From positions 42,667-106,666 of the forward strand of contig URTM01000005.1 in assembly GCA_900550865.1 (NCBI GenBank): a stretch of 64,000 bases of DNA, in the 5' to 3' direction. The notes beneath the pieces were generated by a model. The model did not search any database and was not told the origin of the DNA. It was given only the letters and a program-made list of their open reading frames with translations. Within the stretch, counting starts at the first letter, position 1. Each line of letters starts with the position of its first letter. The position numbers were made by a program, and so were the translations under genes. Below are positions 26,750 to 35,539 of the stretch, piece after piece. This stretch comes from an uncultured Dorea sp. Lineage in GTDB: Bacteria; Bacillota; Clostridia; Lachnospirales; Lachnospiraceae.

Positions 26750-27442
26750 TTAATACAAATGATAGAAGATCGTTGAGCCGACAACGGTCATAAGTCCGGC
26801 AACTGCGATGGAAAGACTGCTCATAGCGCCTTCGATCTCGCCGATTTCCATGGCTTTAGCAGTTCCCATGGCATGTGATGCAGTACCGATCGCAAGTCCG
26901 GTTGCGATTGGGTGTCTGATTCCGCACAGTCTGCAGATCACATCTCCGAACATATTTCCGATGATACCGGTGATGATGATGGCAGCCACTGTGATGGTGA
27001 CGATTCCGCCAAGCTCTTCCGAGATTCCCATTCCGATCGCCGTTGTGATCGACTTCGGAAGTAACGTTGCGTAGATCTGTTTGTCCAGATGGAACAATGT
27101 CGAGAATACCCACACACCGGCAAGACTTGTGAATACTCCGGAGAGAATTCCGGCAAGGATCGCTTTCATGTTCTTCTTTAACAGTCCCATCTGCTGGTAC
27201 AACGGAATGGCAAGGCAGACCGTAGAAGGTGTCAGCAGGTAACTGAGTAACTGTGAACCATCCTCATATACTTCATATTTAATATTGGTAACTTTCAAAA
27301 TAATAATAACAAATACAATGGAGATCAGCAATGGATTGCAAAGCGCAAGTTTCGTCTTTTGTCTTAGAATAATACCGATCTCATATCCGATCAGGCTGAT
27401 CGCCAGACAGAAAAATGTGGAATCTGCTAATAATTTACTCAT
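26750..27442 (-). CDS. lrgB: LrgB/CidB-family membrane protein
   Basis: A 230-aa polytopic membrane protein of the LrgB family. In Staphylococcus LrgAB modulates murein hydrolase activity; related pairs export or import pyruvate or glycolate. The conserved segment PKSITTAIGMGISEELGG and the HPIATGLAIGTASHAMGTAKA signature are visible. It overlaps lrgA by 8 bases, so the two are translationally coupled. No LytSR-type regulator is in view. Confidence 0.92.
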   Translation of the reverse strand: MSKLLADSTFFCLAISLIGYEIGIILRQKTKLALCNPLLISIVFVIIILKVTNIKYEVYEDGSQLLSYLLTPSTVCLAIPLYQQMGLLKKNMKAILAGILSGVFTSLAGVWVFSTLFHLDKQIYATLLPKSITTAIGMGISEELGGIVTITVAAIIITGIIGNMFGDVICRLCGIRHPIATGLAIGTASHAMGTAKAMEIGEIEGAMSSLSIAVAGLMTVVGSTIFYHLY

Positions 27443-27794
27443 GTTTCTTATCCTCTCTTTTTAATATAAACTGTGCCACACGTCCGCTGACGCCCATAAC
27501 GAGGATGGTCGTAACGACGATGATGATACTGATCGGAAGAATCACGGGTTTTAATGCGCCCCAGGAAACCATAAGTCCGACTCCGGCAGGAATGAACAGC
27601 ATCGGCATGATCTCGATCAGAAATCCTCCGGCTTCATTAACCGCACTGAGTGGAAGTATGCCGGTCTGTAATCCGATCAGCATCAGGACCAGACCATAGA
27701 TGCTGGCAGGAACCGGGAGCGGCAGCAAAAAGTGTAACGCTTCTCCGACGAAAGATATCGCCAGAATAATCATGAACTGTTTTACAAATTTCAT
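27435..27794 (-). CDS. lrgA: LrgA/CidA-family holin-like membrane protein
   Basis: A 119-aa protein with four predicted membrane helices, typical of LrgA/CidA. The motif LLPLPVPASIYGLVLM is characteristic. The Met at 27794 has GGGAGG 6 bases upstream and is chosen over the upstream in-frame start, which has none. It is the first gene of the lrgA-lrgB unit and points away from an ABC transporter operon across a 286-base gap. Confidence 0.9.
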   Translation of the reverse strand: MKFVKQFMIILAISFVGEALHFLLPLPVPASIYGLVLMLIGLQTGILPLSAVNEAGGFLIEIMPMLFIPAGVGLMVSWGALKPVILPISIIIVVTTILVMGVSGRVAQFILKREDKKHE

Positions 27795-28080
27795 TTTTTC
27801 CTCCCATATTCTGGTGAACAAGAAGTGTGTTCACGTATTTTTTGTAAAAATTGTCCTACCAATTATACCACTTCTGAAAAAATGTGCACGAAGAATATAA
27901 GGGAAAATTGTACAAAATGCGATACGGTATCATCCTGAGAGCGCAGATAGAAAAATGTATTATCTGACGGAGAAACAATCTTCATAAAATCTTCATAATT
28001 TTAATGAAGAAGTCTTTATATTTTTATAGTAACATGAATTTATACTATGAAAAGTCTGAAAAAAGACAGAGGGGAGGACT

Positions 28081-28803
28081 ATGAAGAAGGTAATCGAAGT
28101 GAAAAATCTATATAAGCTGTACCGTGTCGGTGACGAGATCGTGCGGGCACTGGACGGAGTGAATTTTGAGATATATGAAGGTGAATTCTGTGCAATCGTC
28201 GGAACGTCCGGTTCCGGGAAATCCACACTTCTGAATATGCTGGCGGGTCTGGAAAAACCGACCAAGGGTAAGGTCAGCATTGCCGGAAAGCACATTGAAA
28301 AGTTAAATGAAGAACAGCTCGTTACATTCCGGCGTGATCATGTCGGCTTTATCTTCCAGTCGTTTCATCTGATGGGGACGCTGAATGCAGTGGAAAATGT
28401 AGCACTGCCATTAAGCTTCCGCGGTGTGCCAAGAGATCTCAGGCTGAAAAAGGCCAATGCAATGTTAGATCTGGTAAAGCTCGGAAAGCATAAAAAGCAT
28501 CTGCCGAATCAGATGTCCGGAGGGCAGCAGCAGAGAGTCGGTGTAGCCAGGGCACTGGTGGTCGATCCGGATATTATATTTGCCGACGAGCCGACGGGAA
28601 ACTTAGATTCCCATACATCAGAAGAAGTTATGGAACTGATGCAGAACGTGGTCAGAGAGCAGAAGAAGACACTGGTCATGGTTACGCATGATGATCATCT
28701 GGCGACTTATGCGGACCGGGTATTCCATATCCGGGACGGAAAGATCCTGAAGATTGAAGATAACAGGAAACCGGAACGCTGTGAAGAAGTGGAAGAAAAG
28801 TGA
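28081..28803 (+). CDS. ABC transporter ATP-binding protein (MacB/LolD type)
   Basis: A 240-aa ATPase. Walker A GTSGSGKSTLL, signature MSGGQQQRVGVARAL and Walker B IIFADEPTGNLD are intact. The sequence is of the LolD/MacB/YknY class that works with FtsX-fold permeases to drive export or mechanotransmission rather than import. It is followed by a large surface protein and a permease of exactly that class, so the three genes form one system. Confidence 0.93.
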   Translation: MKKVIEVKNLYKLYRVGDEIVRALDGVNFEIYEGEFCAIVGTSGSGKSTLLNMLAGLEKPTKGKVSIAGKHIEKLNEEQLVTFRRDHVGFIFQSFHLMGTLNAVENVALPLSFRGVPRDLRLKKANAMLDLVKLGKHKKHLPNQMSGGQQQRVGVARALVVDPDIIFADEPTGNLDSHTSEEVMELMQNVVREQKKTLVMVTHDDHLATYADRVFHIRDGKILKIEDNRKPERCEEVEEK

Positions 28804-28879
28804 TCATAAAATGAGATGGTAGAAAACAAAAACAGAAAGAACGAGACAATAAAAAAAGGAAGAGCAGAGGGAGGAAAAC

Positions 28880-30469
28880 ATGCAGAAAATCACACAAAAA
28901 GAAGCAGAAAATAATTACCTGAAAAGGATTCTTGTTGTTATTCTGGCGGTCATCATGATGGCAGCTATGCTGCGCCCGCAGATGGTACAGGCAGCAGCTG
29001 CCGGAATCACGATTGAGTCCAAGGACAATAAAGTGCCGACCTACAAAGCCGGAGAAAAGAAGACCTGGACATTTACCGTGACGAACCATTCAGGGAATCC
29101 GATGAACAACGTAACGGTAACACCGGATCTCGGGGATAACAATGATGTCTGGCCGTTCAAGACAGAGATGCAGAGTTACCAGAAGAATCTTGGAACTCTG
29201 GAGAATGGAAAATCCAAAGATGTGGCATTTGATTTCACACAGAGAGAAGATGTTCCGACATCCCGTTATACCTTGAAGTTCAAGATTGCAGCGGACGGAC
29301 AAGAAGAAGCAGAAAAGCAGTTTTATGTGAATACGACAGCAAAGCCGGAGCAGAAGACGGATAATAACAAAGACGATAAAGATACAGATAATAATGCAGG
29401 CAGTGGAAGTAGCAGCGGAGAGACCAATGGCGCAGGTGCGGGCAGTGGTTCCGGCTCGGATGCTTCTTATCAGAGTCTGGATGCAGGCGGTTACAGCAAC
29501 GGTGATGCAGCGTACAGCGGAGGCGGTTCTGATGGAAGCACAGCATCCGGCAATGGTTCGGTTCCACGTGTGATCGTTACCGGATTTTCCACCGATCCGG
29601 CAGAGGTACGTGCGGGCAGCAATTTCAAACTGACGATTCACTTGAAGAACACATCCAAGATGAAAGTCAGCAATATGTTATTCGATCTTGCAGCACCGAC
29701 CGAGGGAAGTGACGAACAGTCCACATCACCGGCATTCTTACCGGCGTCCGGTGCAAGCTCCATCTATCTGGACAGCATAGCGCCGAATGGAACGGCAGAT
29801 ATCAGCATTGAACTGAATGCCAAGGCGGATTTGTTGCAGAAGCCTTACAGCATGGATCTTTCCATGAAATACGAAGATCCGAATGCCACACAGGTAGAAG
29901 GCTCATCAAGCATTTCCATTCCGGTTAAGCAGGATGCAAGATTTGAATTTAGTGATTTTGAGATCAGTCCACAGAGCATTGCGGTCGGTGAAGAGGCCAA
30001 TGTTATGTGCAGTCTTTATAATCTGGGACGGATCAAGCTTTACAATGTAAAGGCAACATTTGAAGGAAAGAATATCAAGAAATCCGAAGTATTTATCGGA
30101 AATGTAGAATCCGGAGCGACCGGTTCGATCGATGCAATGCTGGAAGGAAAGAAAGTATCAGATGGTCCGGCAAAAGTGACAATGACGCTCAGCTATGAAG
30201 ATGAGTCGGGTAACATTTCCAAGACAACGAAAGATCTGACACTGGAAGTGACAGAAAAAATGGATGATGAGGCGATGGCAACAGATGTTCCGGAAGAAGA
30301 GACGCAGAAAAGCTTCCCGGTGATCCCTGTTGTGATCGTGGTTCTGATCATTGCAGGAGTGGCAGCAGTCGTAATCTTAAAGAAGCGCAAAAAGAAACAA
30401 CTGGCAGAAAGTGAAGAGGAGGAATTACTGGATGAACTGGAACGATCTTCTGAGGATGAGCATCAATAG
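28880..30469 (+). CDS. Membrane-anchored extracellular protein with CARDB/NEW3-like repeats
   Basis: A 529-aa protein with an N-terminal signal/TM segment (about 15-36) ending at VQAAAAG. The extracellular part has two or three Ig-like beta domains of the COG1361/NEW3 kind (about 40-155, 230-350, 355-450). They are separated by a Gly/Ser/Asn/Asp-rich low-complexity linker (about 160-225). A C-terminal TM helix (about 478-500) is followed by a basic then acidic cytoplasmic tail. It sits between the ATPase and permease genes and overlaps the latter by 38 bases. It probably acts as an adaptor between the permease and the cell wall or substrate, like the MacA position in MacAB, but is not homologous to MacA. 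Confidence 0.75.
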   Translation: MQKITQKEAENNYLKRILVVILAVIMMAAMLRPQMVQAAAAGITIESKDNKVPTYKAGEKKTWTFTVTNHSGNPMNNVTVTPDLGDNNDVWPFKTEMQSYQKNLGTLENGKSKDVAFDFTQREDVPTSRYTLKFKIAADGQEEAEKQFYVNTTAKPEQKTDNNKDDKDTDNNAGSGSSSGETNGAGAGSGSGSDASYQSLDAGGYSNGDAAYSGGGSDGSTASGNGSVPRVIVTGFSTDPAEVRAGSNFKLTIHLKNTSKMKVSNMLFDLAAPTEGSDEQSTSPAFLPASGASSIYLDSIAPNGTADISIELNAKADLLQKPYSMDLSMKYEDPNATQVEGSSSISIPVKQDARFEFSDFEISPQSIAVGEEANVMCSLYNLGRIKLYNVKATFEGKNIKKSEVFIGNVESGATGSIDAMLEGKKVSDGPAKVTMTLSYEDESGNISKTTKDLTLEVTEKMDDEAMATDVPEEETQKSFPVIPVVIVVLIIAGVAAVVILKKRKKKQLAESEEEELLDELERSSEDEHQ

Positions 30470-31850
30470 TCTGCGGAGAAGAAAGCTTCGTACATTCCTG
30501 ACGGTCCTCGGTGTGCTGATCGGTACAGCATCCATTGTAGTTATGATCTCGCTTGGACTTGGTATGCAGCAGTCGCTTTATCAGGAGGTTGAGCAGTCCG
30601 GCGGACTGACCAGCATCACTGTGACGGGAACAGACGGCGGTGACGGCATGATGTCAGACGGCACCGGATCGGATGACCAGTCAGAAAAAAGAATTGATGA
30701 CCGGCTTGTAGAGACGATCAGCAAATTGAACCATGTGAAGCTGGCAGCACCAATCTACGAGACATCCGTAATTCTGCTGAAAGGATCTTATATCGCAAAT
30801 GTTCAGTTACAGAGCATGACGCCGGAAGGGTTAAAAGCGCAGAATATTGATCTTGGAGAAGGAACGCTTCCGAAGACCGGAACAGGAAAACTGGAGCTTG
30901 TATTTGGAAATGGTGTGATCACGGATTTTTATGAAAAAGGAAGCGGGAATGGCTATTATGATACCGGAGAGACCCCGAATATTAATCTGATGAAAGATTC
31001 TATGTTTCTAATCACAGATACAGAAAATTATGACACGGATAACAGTACAGATTTCGGAGAGAGTACTGACAGTTCAGGAAGTGATGGACAGTCGGACTCC
31101 GGAAAGCCGAGAAATATACAGAAGTATGTAGTAAGGGCAAGTGGTATTGTAAGCGGCGGTCTGGAGGATTATTCTGCAAACTATGACAGTGTATACTGTG
31201 ATCTGGAGACACTAAAACAGCTTCTGCGGAAGGAATATACGGGAAGAGTGATCCCGGGACAGCCGCAGACCAAAGCGGGAAAACCGTTGAAAGAATTCTA
31301 TTACACATCACTGAAAGTGAAAGCCGACGATATGGATCATGTAAATGAAGTCGCCGATGTGATCCGCAATATGGGCTACAATGTCGAGACGAATGCGGAA
31401 TATCTGAACAGCATGAAGAGCCAGTTCGCAGTTGTGCAGGCGGTACTGGGAGGCATCGGAGCTGTCTCGTTACTGGTAGCGGCGATCGGAATTGCCAACA
31501 CGATGATGATGTCCATTTACGAACGGACGAAAGAAATCGGAGTAATGAAGGTGCTGGGATGCAGCCTTAGGAATATCCGCGAAATGTTCCTGTTAGAAGC
31601 AGCATTTATCGGACTTCTGGGCGGTATTGCCGGAAATATTCTAAGCTTTGTGATGTCGGCGGTCATCAATGTCGTGGCGGGAAGCAGTGGAGTATTGTCT
31701 ACGGGCACAGACAGTAGTATCTCGTATATCCCGTGGTGGCTTGTACTGTTGTCTATGGCATTTGCTGTGCTGGTCGGAGTACTTGCGGGTTATTTCCCGG
31801 CAAAACGGGCGATGAAGTTAAGTCCGCTGGCGGCGATCCGGAATGAGTAG
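30432..31850 (+). CDS. MacB/FtsX-type ABC transporter permease
   Basis: A 472-aa permease with one N-terminal TM helix, a long extracellular MacB_PCD domain and three C-terminal TM helices (from about 335). The motif IANTMMMSIYERTKEIGVMK is diagnostic. The start at 30432 is placed by GAGGAGG 9 bases upstream; it lies inside the surface-protein gene. An acidic Ser/Gly/Asp-rich insert in the periplasmic domain (about 190-225) is unusual. With the ATPase and surface protein it forms an export or signalling system; the substrate is unknown. Confidence 0.9.
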   Translation: MNWNDLLRMSINSLRRRKLRTFLTVLGVLIGTASIVVMISLGLGMQQSLYQEVEQSGGLTSITVTGTDGGDGMMSDGTGSDDQSEKRIDDRLVETISKLNHVKLAAPIYETSVILLKGSYIANVQLQSMTPEGLKAQNIDLGEGTLPKTGTGKLELVFGNGVITDFYEKGSGNGYYDTGETPNINLMKDSMFLITDTENYDTDNSTDFGESTDSSGSDGQSDSGKPRNIQKYVVRASGIVSGGLEDYSANYDSVYCDLETLKQLLRKEYTGRVIPGQPQTKAGKPLKEFYYTSLKVKADDMDHVNEVADVIRNMGYNVETNAEYLNSMKSQFAVVQAVLGGIGAVSLLVAAIGIANTMMMSIYERTKEIGVMKVLGCSLRNIREMFLLEAAFIGLLGGIAGNILSFVMSAVINVVAGSSGVLSTGTDSSISYIPWWLVLLSMAFAVLVGVLAGYFPAKRAMKLSPLAAIRNE

Positions 31851-31909
31851 AATTTTAAAGAGTTTTACAATATGACAGAATAACAGAACTTGAAAGATGA
31901 AAAAATAGA

Positions 31910-31993
31910 AAATGCGCTATATACACTCGAAAACTTATGATTCTCTACGAAGCATTCTGGAGAATCATAGGCTTGAGTAAATATAGCGCATTT
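31910..31993. terminator. Large two-part inverted repeat after the ABC operon
   Basis: An outer 13-bp perfect stem (AAATGCGCTATAT at 31910-31922, ATATAGCGCATTT at 31981-31993) encloses an inner 10-bp perfect stem (TATGATTCTC at 31936-31945, GAGAATCATA at 31960-31969). It is much larger than the other terminators here. It may end the ABC transcript, or be a miniature mobile element remnant. Confidence 0.55.
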
Positions 31994-32026
31994 CATATTT
32001 TGTTATTTGGGTTATTTTTATTTATA

Positions 32027-32290
32027 TTATTCTTCAATAATATGAATCTCCAGATAATCAAAATCAATCGAATCTACAAAATTATCCTGATAGAATCTCG
32101 TCTTGTCATGACGCTTGAATTCGTCAATATTATGATCCAGCCAGATCGGCTTACTAAGATCGAATTCGTAACAGATCGAATCCAGAGCATTAAAAATCTT
32201 GTGTGTTCTGGTGTCGTCCGTCTTATCACAGATTACGGTGTCACGCAGCATATGATTATCTTTAAATTCTTTTCCCCATAAACGGAACAT
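32027..32290 (-). CDS. Conserved hypothetical protein, 87 aa
   Basis: A small soluble acidic protein (MFRLWGKEFKDNHMLRD start, IHIIEE end). I recall very similar unnamed proteins in many Lachnospiraceae, but no function is known. AGGAGG is well placed before the ATG. No motif for catalysis or DNA binding is seen. It is a single gene on the minus strand between the ABC operon and a permease gene. Confidence 0.75.
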   Translation of the reverse strand: MFRLWGKEFKDNHMLRDTVICDKTDDTRTHKIFNALDSICYEFDLSKPIWLDHNIDEFKRHDKTRFYQDNFVDSIDFDYLEIHIIEE

Positions 32291-32414
32291 TGTAAAACCT
32301 CCTGTTCGTGTATAGCATGTACAGATACATATCCATATATTTTATTCCGGAATATAAATTCTGAGAAATCTACAATCTCGATATCCCAAGTATACAGGTA
32401 ATGAAACACAAAGT

Positions 32415-32455
32415 AAAGGCAGAAAATTGTCACGAAAAAAACAATTCTTGCCTTT
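32415..32455. promoter_or_regulatory. Inverted repeat upstream of PTS-type permease
   Basis: AAAGGCAGAAAATTGT (32415-32430) and ACAATTCTTGCCTTT (32441-32455) form a nearly perfect hairpin in the 283-base gap before the permease gene. It could be an operator or a stem-loop that limits minus-strand read-through. Nothing else is seen in this gap. Confidence 0.4.
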
Positions 32456-32573
32456 CATGCATGTGTATGGTAAACTCGTGACATATGACAAGACACATGT
32501 AAAACAAGCTGTTGCTTTTTGGCATCCTATGAGAATAACAGAAGCATTTATGAAATTACACAGGAGAGAGAGT

Positions 32574-33638
32574 ATGGAAAAAGTAAAGAAAGTATTGGAC
32601 CGTATCTTCATTGAAGGTTTAAGTGCCATGGCGCACGGTCTGTTTGCAACGCTGATCATCGGCACGATCATCCAGCAGATCGGAACATTTATGGGTGGAA
32701 ATATCGGAGAGATGATCTTCATCGCAGGCAAGCTTGCGGCAGCCCTTACCGGAGCCGGTATTGGTGTGGCAGTAGCCTATAAGTTTAAGGAAGCACCGCT
32801 GGTAGTGGTATCGGCAGCAACCGCCGGAATGGCAGGGGCATTTGCAAGCAGTATTCTGGCAGGTAAGGTATTCGTAGACGGAGCTATGGTATTTGCCGGA
32901 CCGGGGGAACCGCTGGGGGCATTCATTGCTGCTTATGTGGGAATCTTCTTCGGGCATATGGTATCCGGTAAGACGAAGGTAGATATTCTGGTGACTCCGG
33001 TCGTGACGATTGGAAGTGGATGTCTGGTAGGATTCCTGATCGGACCTCCGATCTCAGGATTCATGAGCTGGCTTGGTTCGCTGATCAACTGGGGAACAGA
33101 GCAGCAGCCGTTCCTGATGGGAATCATTGTATCGGTATTGATGGGAATGATCCTGACACTGCCGATCAGTTCGGCTGCACTTGGCGTTATCCTGAATCTG
33201 TCCGGACTGGCAGCAGGTGCGGCAACGGTAGGATGCTGCTGTAATATGGTAGGATTTGCCGTGGCAAGTTATCGTGAGAATAAAGTCGGAGGACTTCTGG
33301 CACAGGGAATCGGAACTTCGATGTTACAGGTTCCGAACATTGTGAAGAAGCCGGTGATCTGGCTTCCGGCAATTATATCAAGTGCAATCCTCGGACCTGT
33401 CGGAACGATGGTACTCCACATGACGAACAATGCGACCGGTTCCGGTATGGGAACCGCAGGATTAGTGGGACAGATCATGACATGGCAGACGATGATCCAG
33501 ACAGAGTCTGCACAAATGGTACTGATCAAGATCTTACTGATCCAGATTGTGCTTCCGGCGGTTGTGACACTTGGTGTTTCAGAATTCATGAGAAAGAAAG
33601 ACTGGATCAAAATGGGAGATATGAAGCTGGAATTTTAA
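32574..33638 (+). CDS. PTS-type IIC membrane protein (PfoR-like), no IIA/IIB partner
   Basis: A 354-aa integral membrane protein with about nine hydrophobic segments, of the PTS_EIIC_2 family that includes the PfoR proteins of clostridia. There is no IIA or IIB domain or gene nearby, so transport by phosphorylation is doubtful; a regulatory or uncoupled permease role is possible. The Met at 32574 is chosen because AGGAGAGAG precedes it; the longer frame has no signal. It is monocistronic and ends at a strong stem-loop (33713-33762). Confidence 0.8.
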   Translation: MEKVKKVLDRIFIEGLSAMAHGLFATLIIGTIIQQIGTFMGGNIGEMIFIAGKLAAALTGAGIGVAVAYKFKEAPLVVVSAATAGMAGAFASSILAGKVFVDGAMVFAGPGEPLGAFIAAYVGIFFGHMVSGKTKVDILVTPVVTIGSGCLVGFLIGPPISGFMSWLGSLINWGTEQQPFLMGIIVSVLMGMILTLPISSAALGVILNLSGLAAGAATVGCCCNMVGFAVASYRENKVGGLLAQGIGTSMLQVPNIVKKPVIWLPAIISSAILGPVGTMVLHMTNNATGSGMGTAGLVGQIMTWQTMIQTESAQMVLIKILLIQIVLPAVVTLGVSEFMRKKDWIKMGDMKLEF

Positions 33639-33712
33639 ATTGTTATATTTAAATTGTTGTGTGTAAAAAACATGTATGAAAAATGACAGGGTAAAAAAAC
33701 TTCATAATACAA

Positions 33713-33762
33713 TGTAAAGAGTGCCTGGAAAACTGCGGTTAGTAGATTTCCAGGCATTTACA
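33713..33762 (+). terminator. Terminator of the PTS-type permease gene
   Basis: TGCCTGGAAA (33722-33731) pairs with TTTCCAGGCA (33747-33756), extended by TGTAAA/TTTACA on the outside. Confidence 0.75.
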
Positions 33763-33850
33763 TTTCAGGCTCAAACGATTATAATGTCCAATAGAATAAA
33801 AATGAGTTCAGTTTTTACATAGATTTTTAGGAGAAAGCAGGTAGAAAGTT

Positions 33851-34375
33851 ATGATGGGCACAGGAAGAATTCATATGTATTACGGAGATGGCAAAGGAAA
33901 GACGACAGCAGCAGTAGGGCAGGCAGTCAGAGCCGCTGGATATGGACTTCAGGTGCTCTTCTTCCAGTTCCTGAAAGACAATTCTTCGAACGAAAGAAAG
34001 ATTCTGGAAGCAGTACCGGGGATCACCTGTCTTCCGGGACGTGATCAGGTGAAGTTTGTAAGCCGGATGAACGGGGATGAGAAAGCGGAACTACGTCATT
34101 ATAATAATAAGGCACTGGATGAGATCGTGAAGTTCTGCACGAATTTTGACGTGCTGGTGCTGGATGAAGCATTGTGTGCAATCCATCTGAATGTCTTAAG
34201 TGAAGAGAAGATCAGGAGTTTTCTGGAGCACAAGCCGCGCGGACTGGAGATTATTCTGACAGGACATGAGGTGTCTCAGGATATGCTGGATCTTGCGGAT
34301 TATGCAACGATGATGATGAAAGTGAAGCATCCATATGACCGTAAGGTGCTTGCAAGAGAAGGAATTGAATTCTAA
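33851..34375 (+). CDS. cobO: Cob(I)yrinic acid a,c-diamide adenosyltransferase (CobO/BtuR)
   Basis: A 174-aa ATP:corrinoid adenosyltransferase that makes adenosylcobalamin. The P-loop GDGKGKTTAAVGQA begins at residue 13, and VLDEALCAIHLNVL and LTGHEVSQDMLDLADYAT match the family. It stands alone; no cobalamin riboswitch is seen in the 85 bases upstream, so it probably serves scavenged corrinoids. A second Met at 33854 is an equally possible start. Confidence 0.93.
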   Translation: MMGTGRIHMYYGDGKGKTTAAVGQAVRAAGYGLQVLFFQFLKDNSSNERKILEAVPGITCLPGRDQVKFVSRMNGDEKAELRHYNNKALDEIVKFCTNFDVLVLDEALCAIHLNVLSEEKIRSFLEHKPRGLEIILTGHEVSQDMLDLADYATMMMKVKHPYDRKVLAREGIEF

Positions 34376-34389
34376 TAATAAAGTTGTTG

Positions 34390-34419
34390 AAGAAGCTGTC
34401 AGAAGATGGCTTCTTTTTT
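34390..34419 (+). terminator. Terminator of cobO
   Basis: AAGAAGCTGTC (34390-34400) pairs with GATGGCTTCTT (34405-34415) using two G-U pairs, followed by six T. Confidence 0.8.
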
Positions 34420-34599
34420 GTCATCATGCGTTCGGAAAGAACTGTCAGGATATGTAAAAGAAACTGCCATATATTTGTAAAAAGCAAGTATAATCTTTCT
34501 AAAATAAATGTGAAAAATATGACATATTAGCAGTGCCTATGGTATAATATTAACAGTGCTGGTTTAACTCTTCGGTAAGAGAGGAGAGAGAACATTTAT

Positions 34600-35310
34600 A
34601 TGGAAAATACGATGAAGAACTATGAGGATGTCGACAGTTGGAAGACGATCATGTTCCTGTATAATTCAGCATTAAAAGAAGTGGGGACAAAGCTGGAGAT
34701 ACTGAACGATGAGTTCCAACATGTGCATAAATACAATCCGATAGAACATATTAAGACAAGAATCAAGACACCGGAAAGTATTGTAAAGAAGTTACGCAGA
34801 TACGGATACGAGATATCGATCGAGAATATGGTAAAGTATATCAATGATATCGCAGGGGTACGTCTGATCTGTTCCTTTACATCGGATATTTACCGGTTGG
34901 CAGAGATGATCGGTAATCAGAGTGATCTGAAAGTATTGTCGATCAAAGATTATATTAAGAACCCAAAAGAAAGTGGATATAAGAGTTACCATATGCTGGT
35001 ATCCGTACCGATATTTCTTTCTGACAGCGTTGTGGATACCAAGGTAGAGATCCAGATCCGTACGATCGCCATGGATTTCTGGGCAAGTCTGGAGCATAAG
35101 ATTTATTACAAATTTGAAGGGGATGCACCGGATTATATCAGCAAGGATTTGAGAGAATGTGCAGAGATGGTATCGACTCTGGATGAGAAGATGCTGTCGC
35201 TGAATGAAGCAATCCAGGAATGTCTGGAGAAGCAGGAAGAGTTAAATATAAGTACAAAGACAAAAGAGAGTAACAGGCAGGACCAGCGGGTTCTGCAGGG
35301 ATTAGACTAA
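34600..35310 (+). CDS. Small alarmone synthetase, RelQ/YjbM-like (p)ppGpp synthetase
   Basis: A 236-aa single-domain synthetase with no hydrolase or TGS/ACT domains. RIKTPESIVKKLRRYG, DIAGVRLICSFTSDIYRLAEMI, SGYKSYHMLV and VEIQIRTIAMDFWASLEHKIYYK are the RelA-SpoT synthetase motifs. In Firmicutes RelQ makes (p)ppGpp or pGpp under cell-wall or other stress and forms a tetramer. It has its own promoter (TATAAT near 34543) and terminator, so it is monocistronic. Confidence 0.92.
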   Translation: MENTMKNYEDVDSWKTIMFLYNSALKEVGTKLEILNDEFQHVHKYNPIEHIKTRIKTPESIVKKLRRYGYEISIENMVKYINDIAGVRLICSFTSDIYRLAEMIGNQSDLKVLSIKDYIKNPKESGYKSYHMLVSVPIFLSDSVVDTKVEIQIRTIAMDFWASLEHKIYYKFEGDAPDYISKDLRECAEMVSTLDEKMLSLNEAIQECLEKQEELNISTKTKESNRQDQRVLQGLD

Positions 35311-35331
35311 TGAATGTATAACGAATGCAGG

Positions 35332-35357
35332 AGGCACTGCTGCAAGCAGTGCCTTTT
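35332..35357 (+). terminator. Terminator of the alarmone synthetase gene
   Basis: AGGCACTGC (35332-35340) and GCAGTGCCT (35346-35354) form a perfect 9-bp stem followed by TTTT. Confidence 0.85.
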
Positions 35358-35539
35358 AGCGTCAAGTGTTCGGAAGAAGCTGTCAGTGTCAGATTTCCGT
35401 AGGATGATATATAGAAATGATCTATATATCAAAACTACATATTAATATTCCCTATTTGAAACCCGGAGTAGTTATTTATATAATGAAAAGTAAGAGAAAA
35501 GCTTGGAGTATAAATAAAAATAAAGGAGCCGGGGAATCA

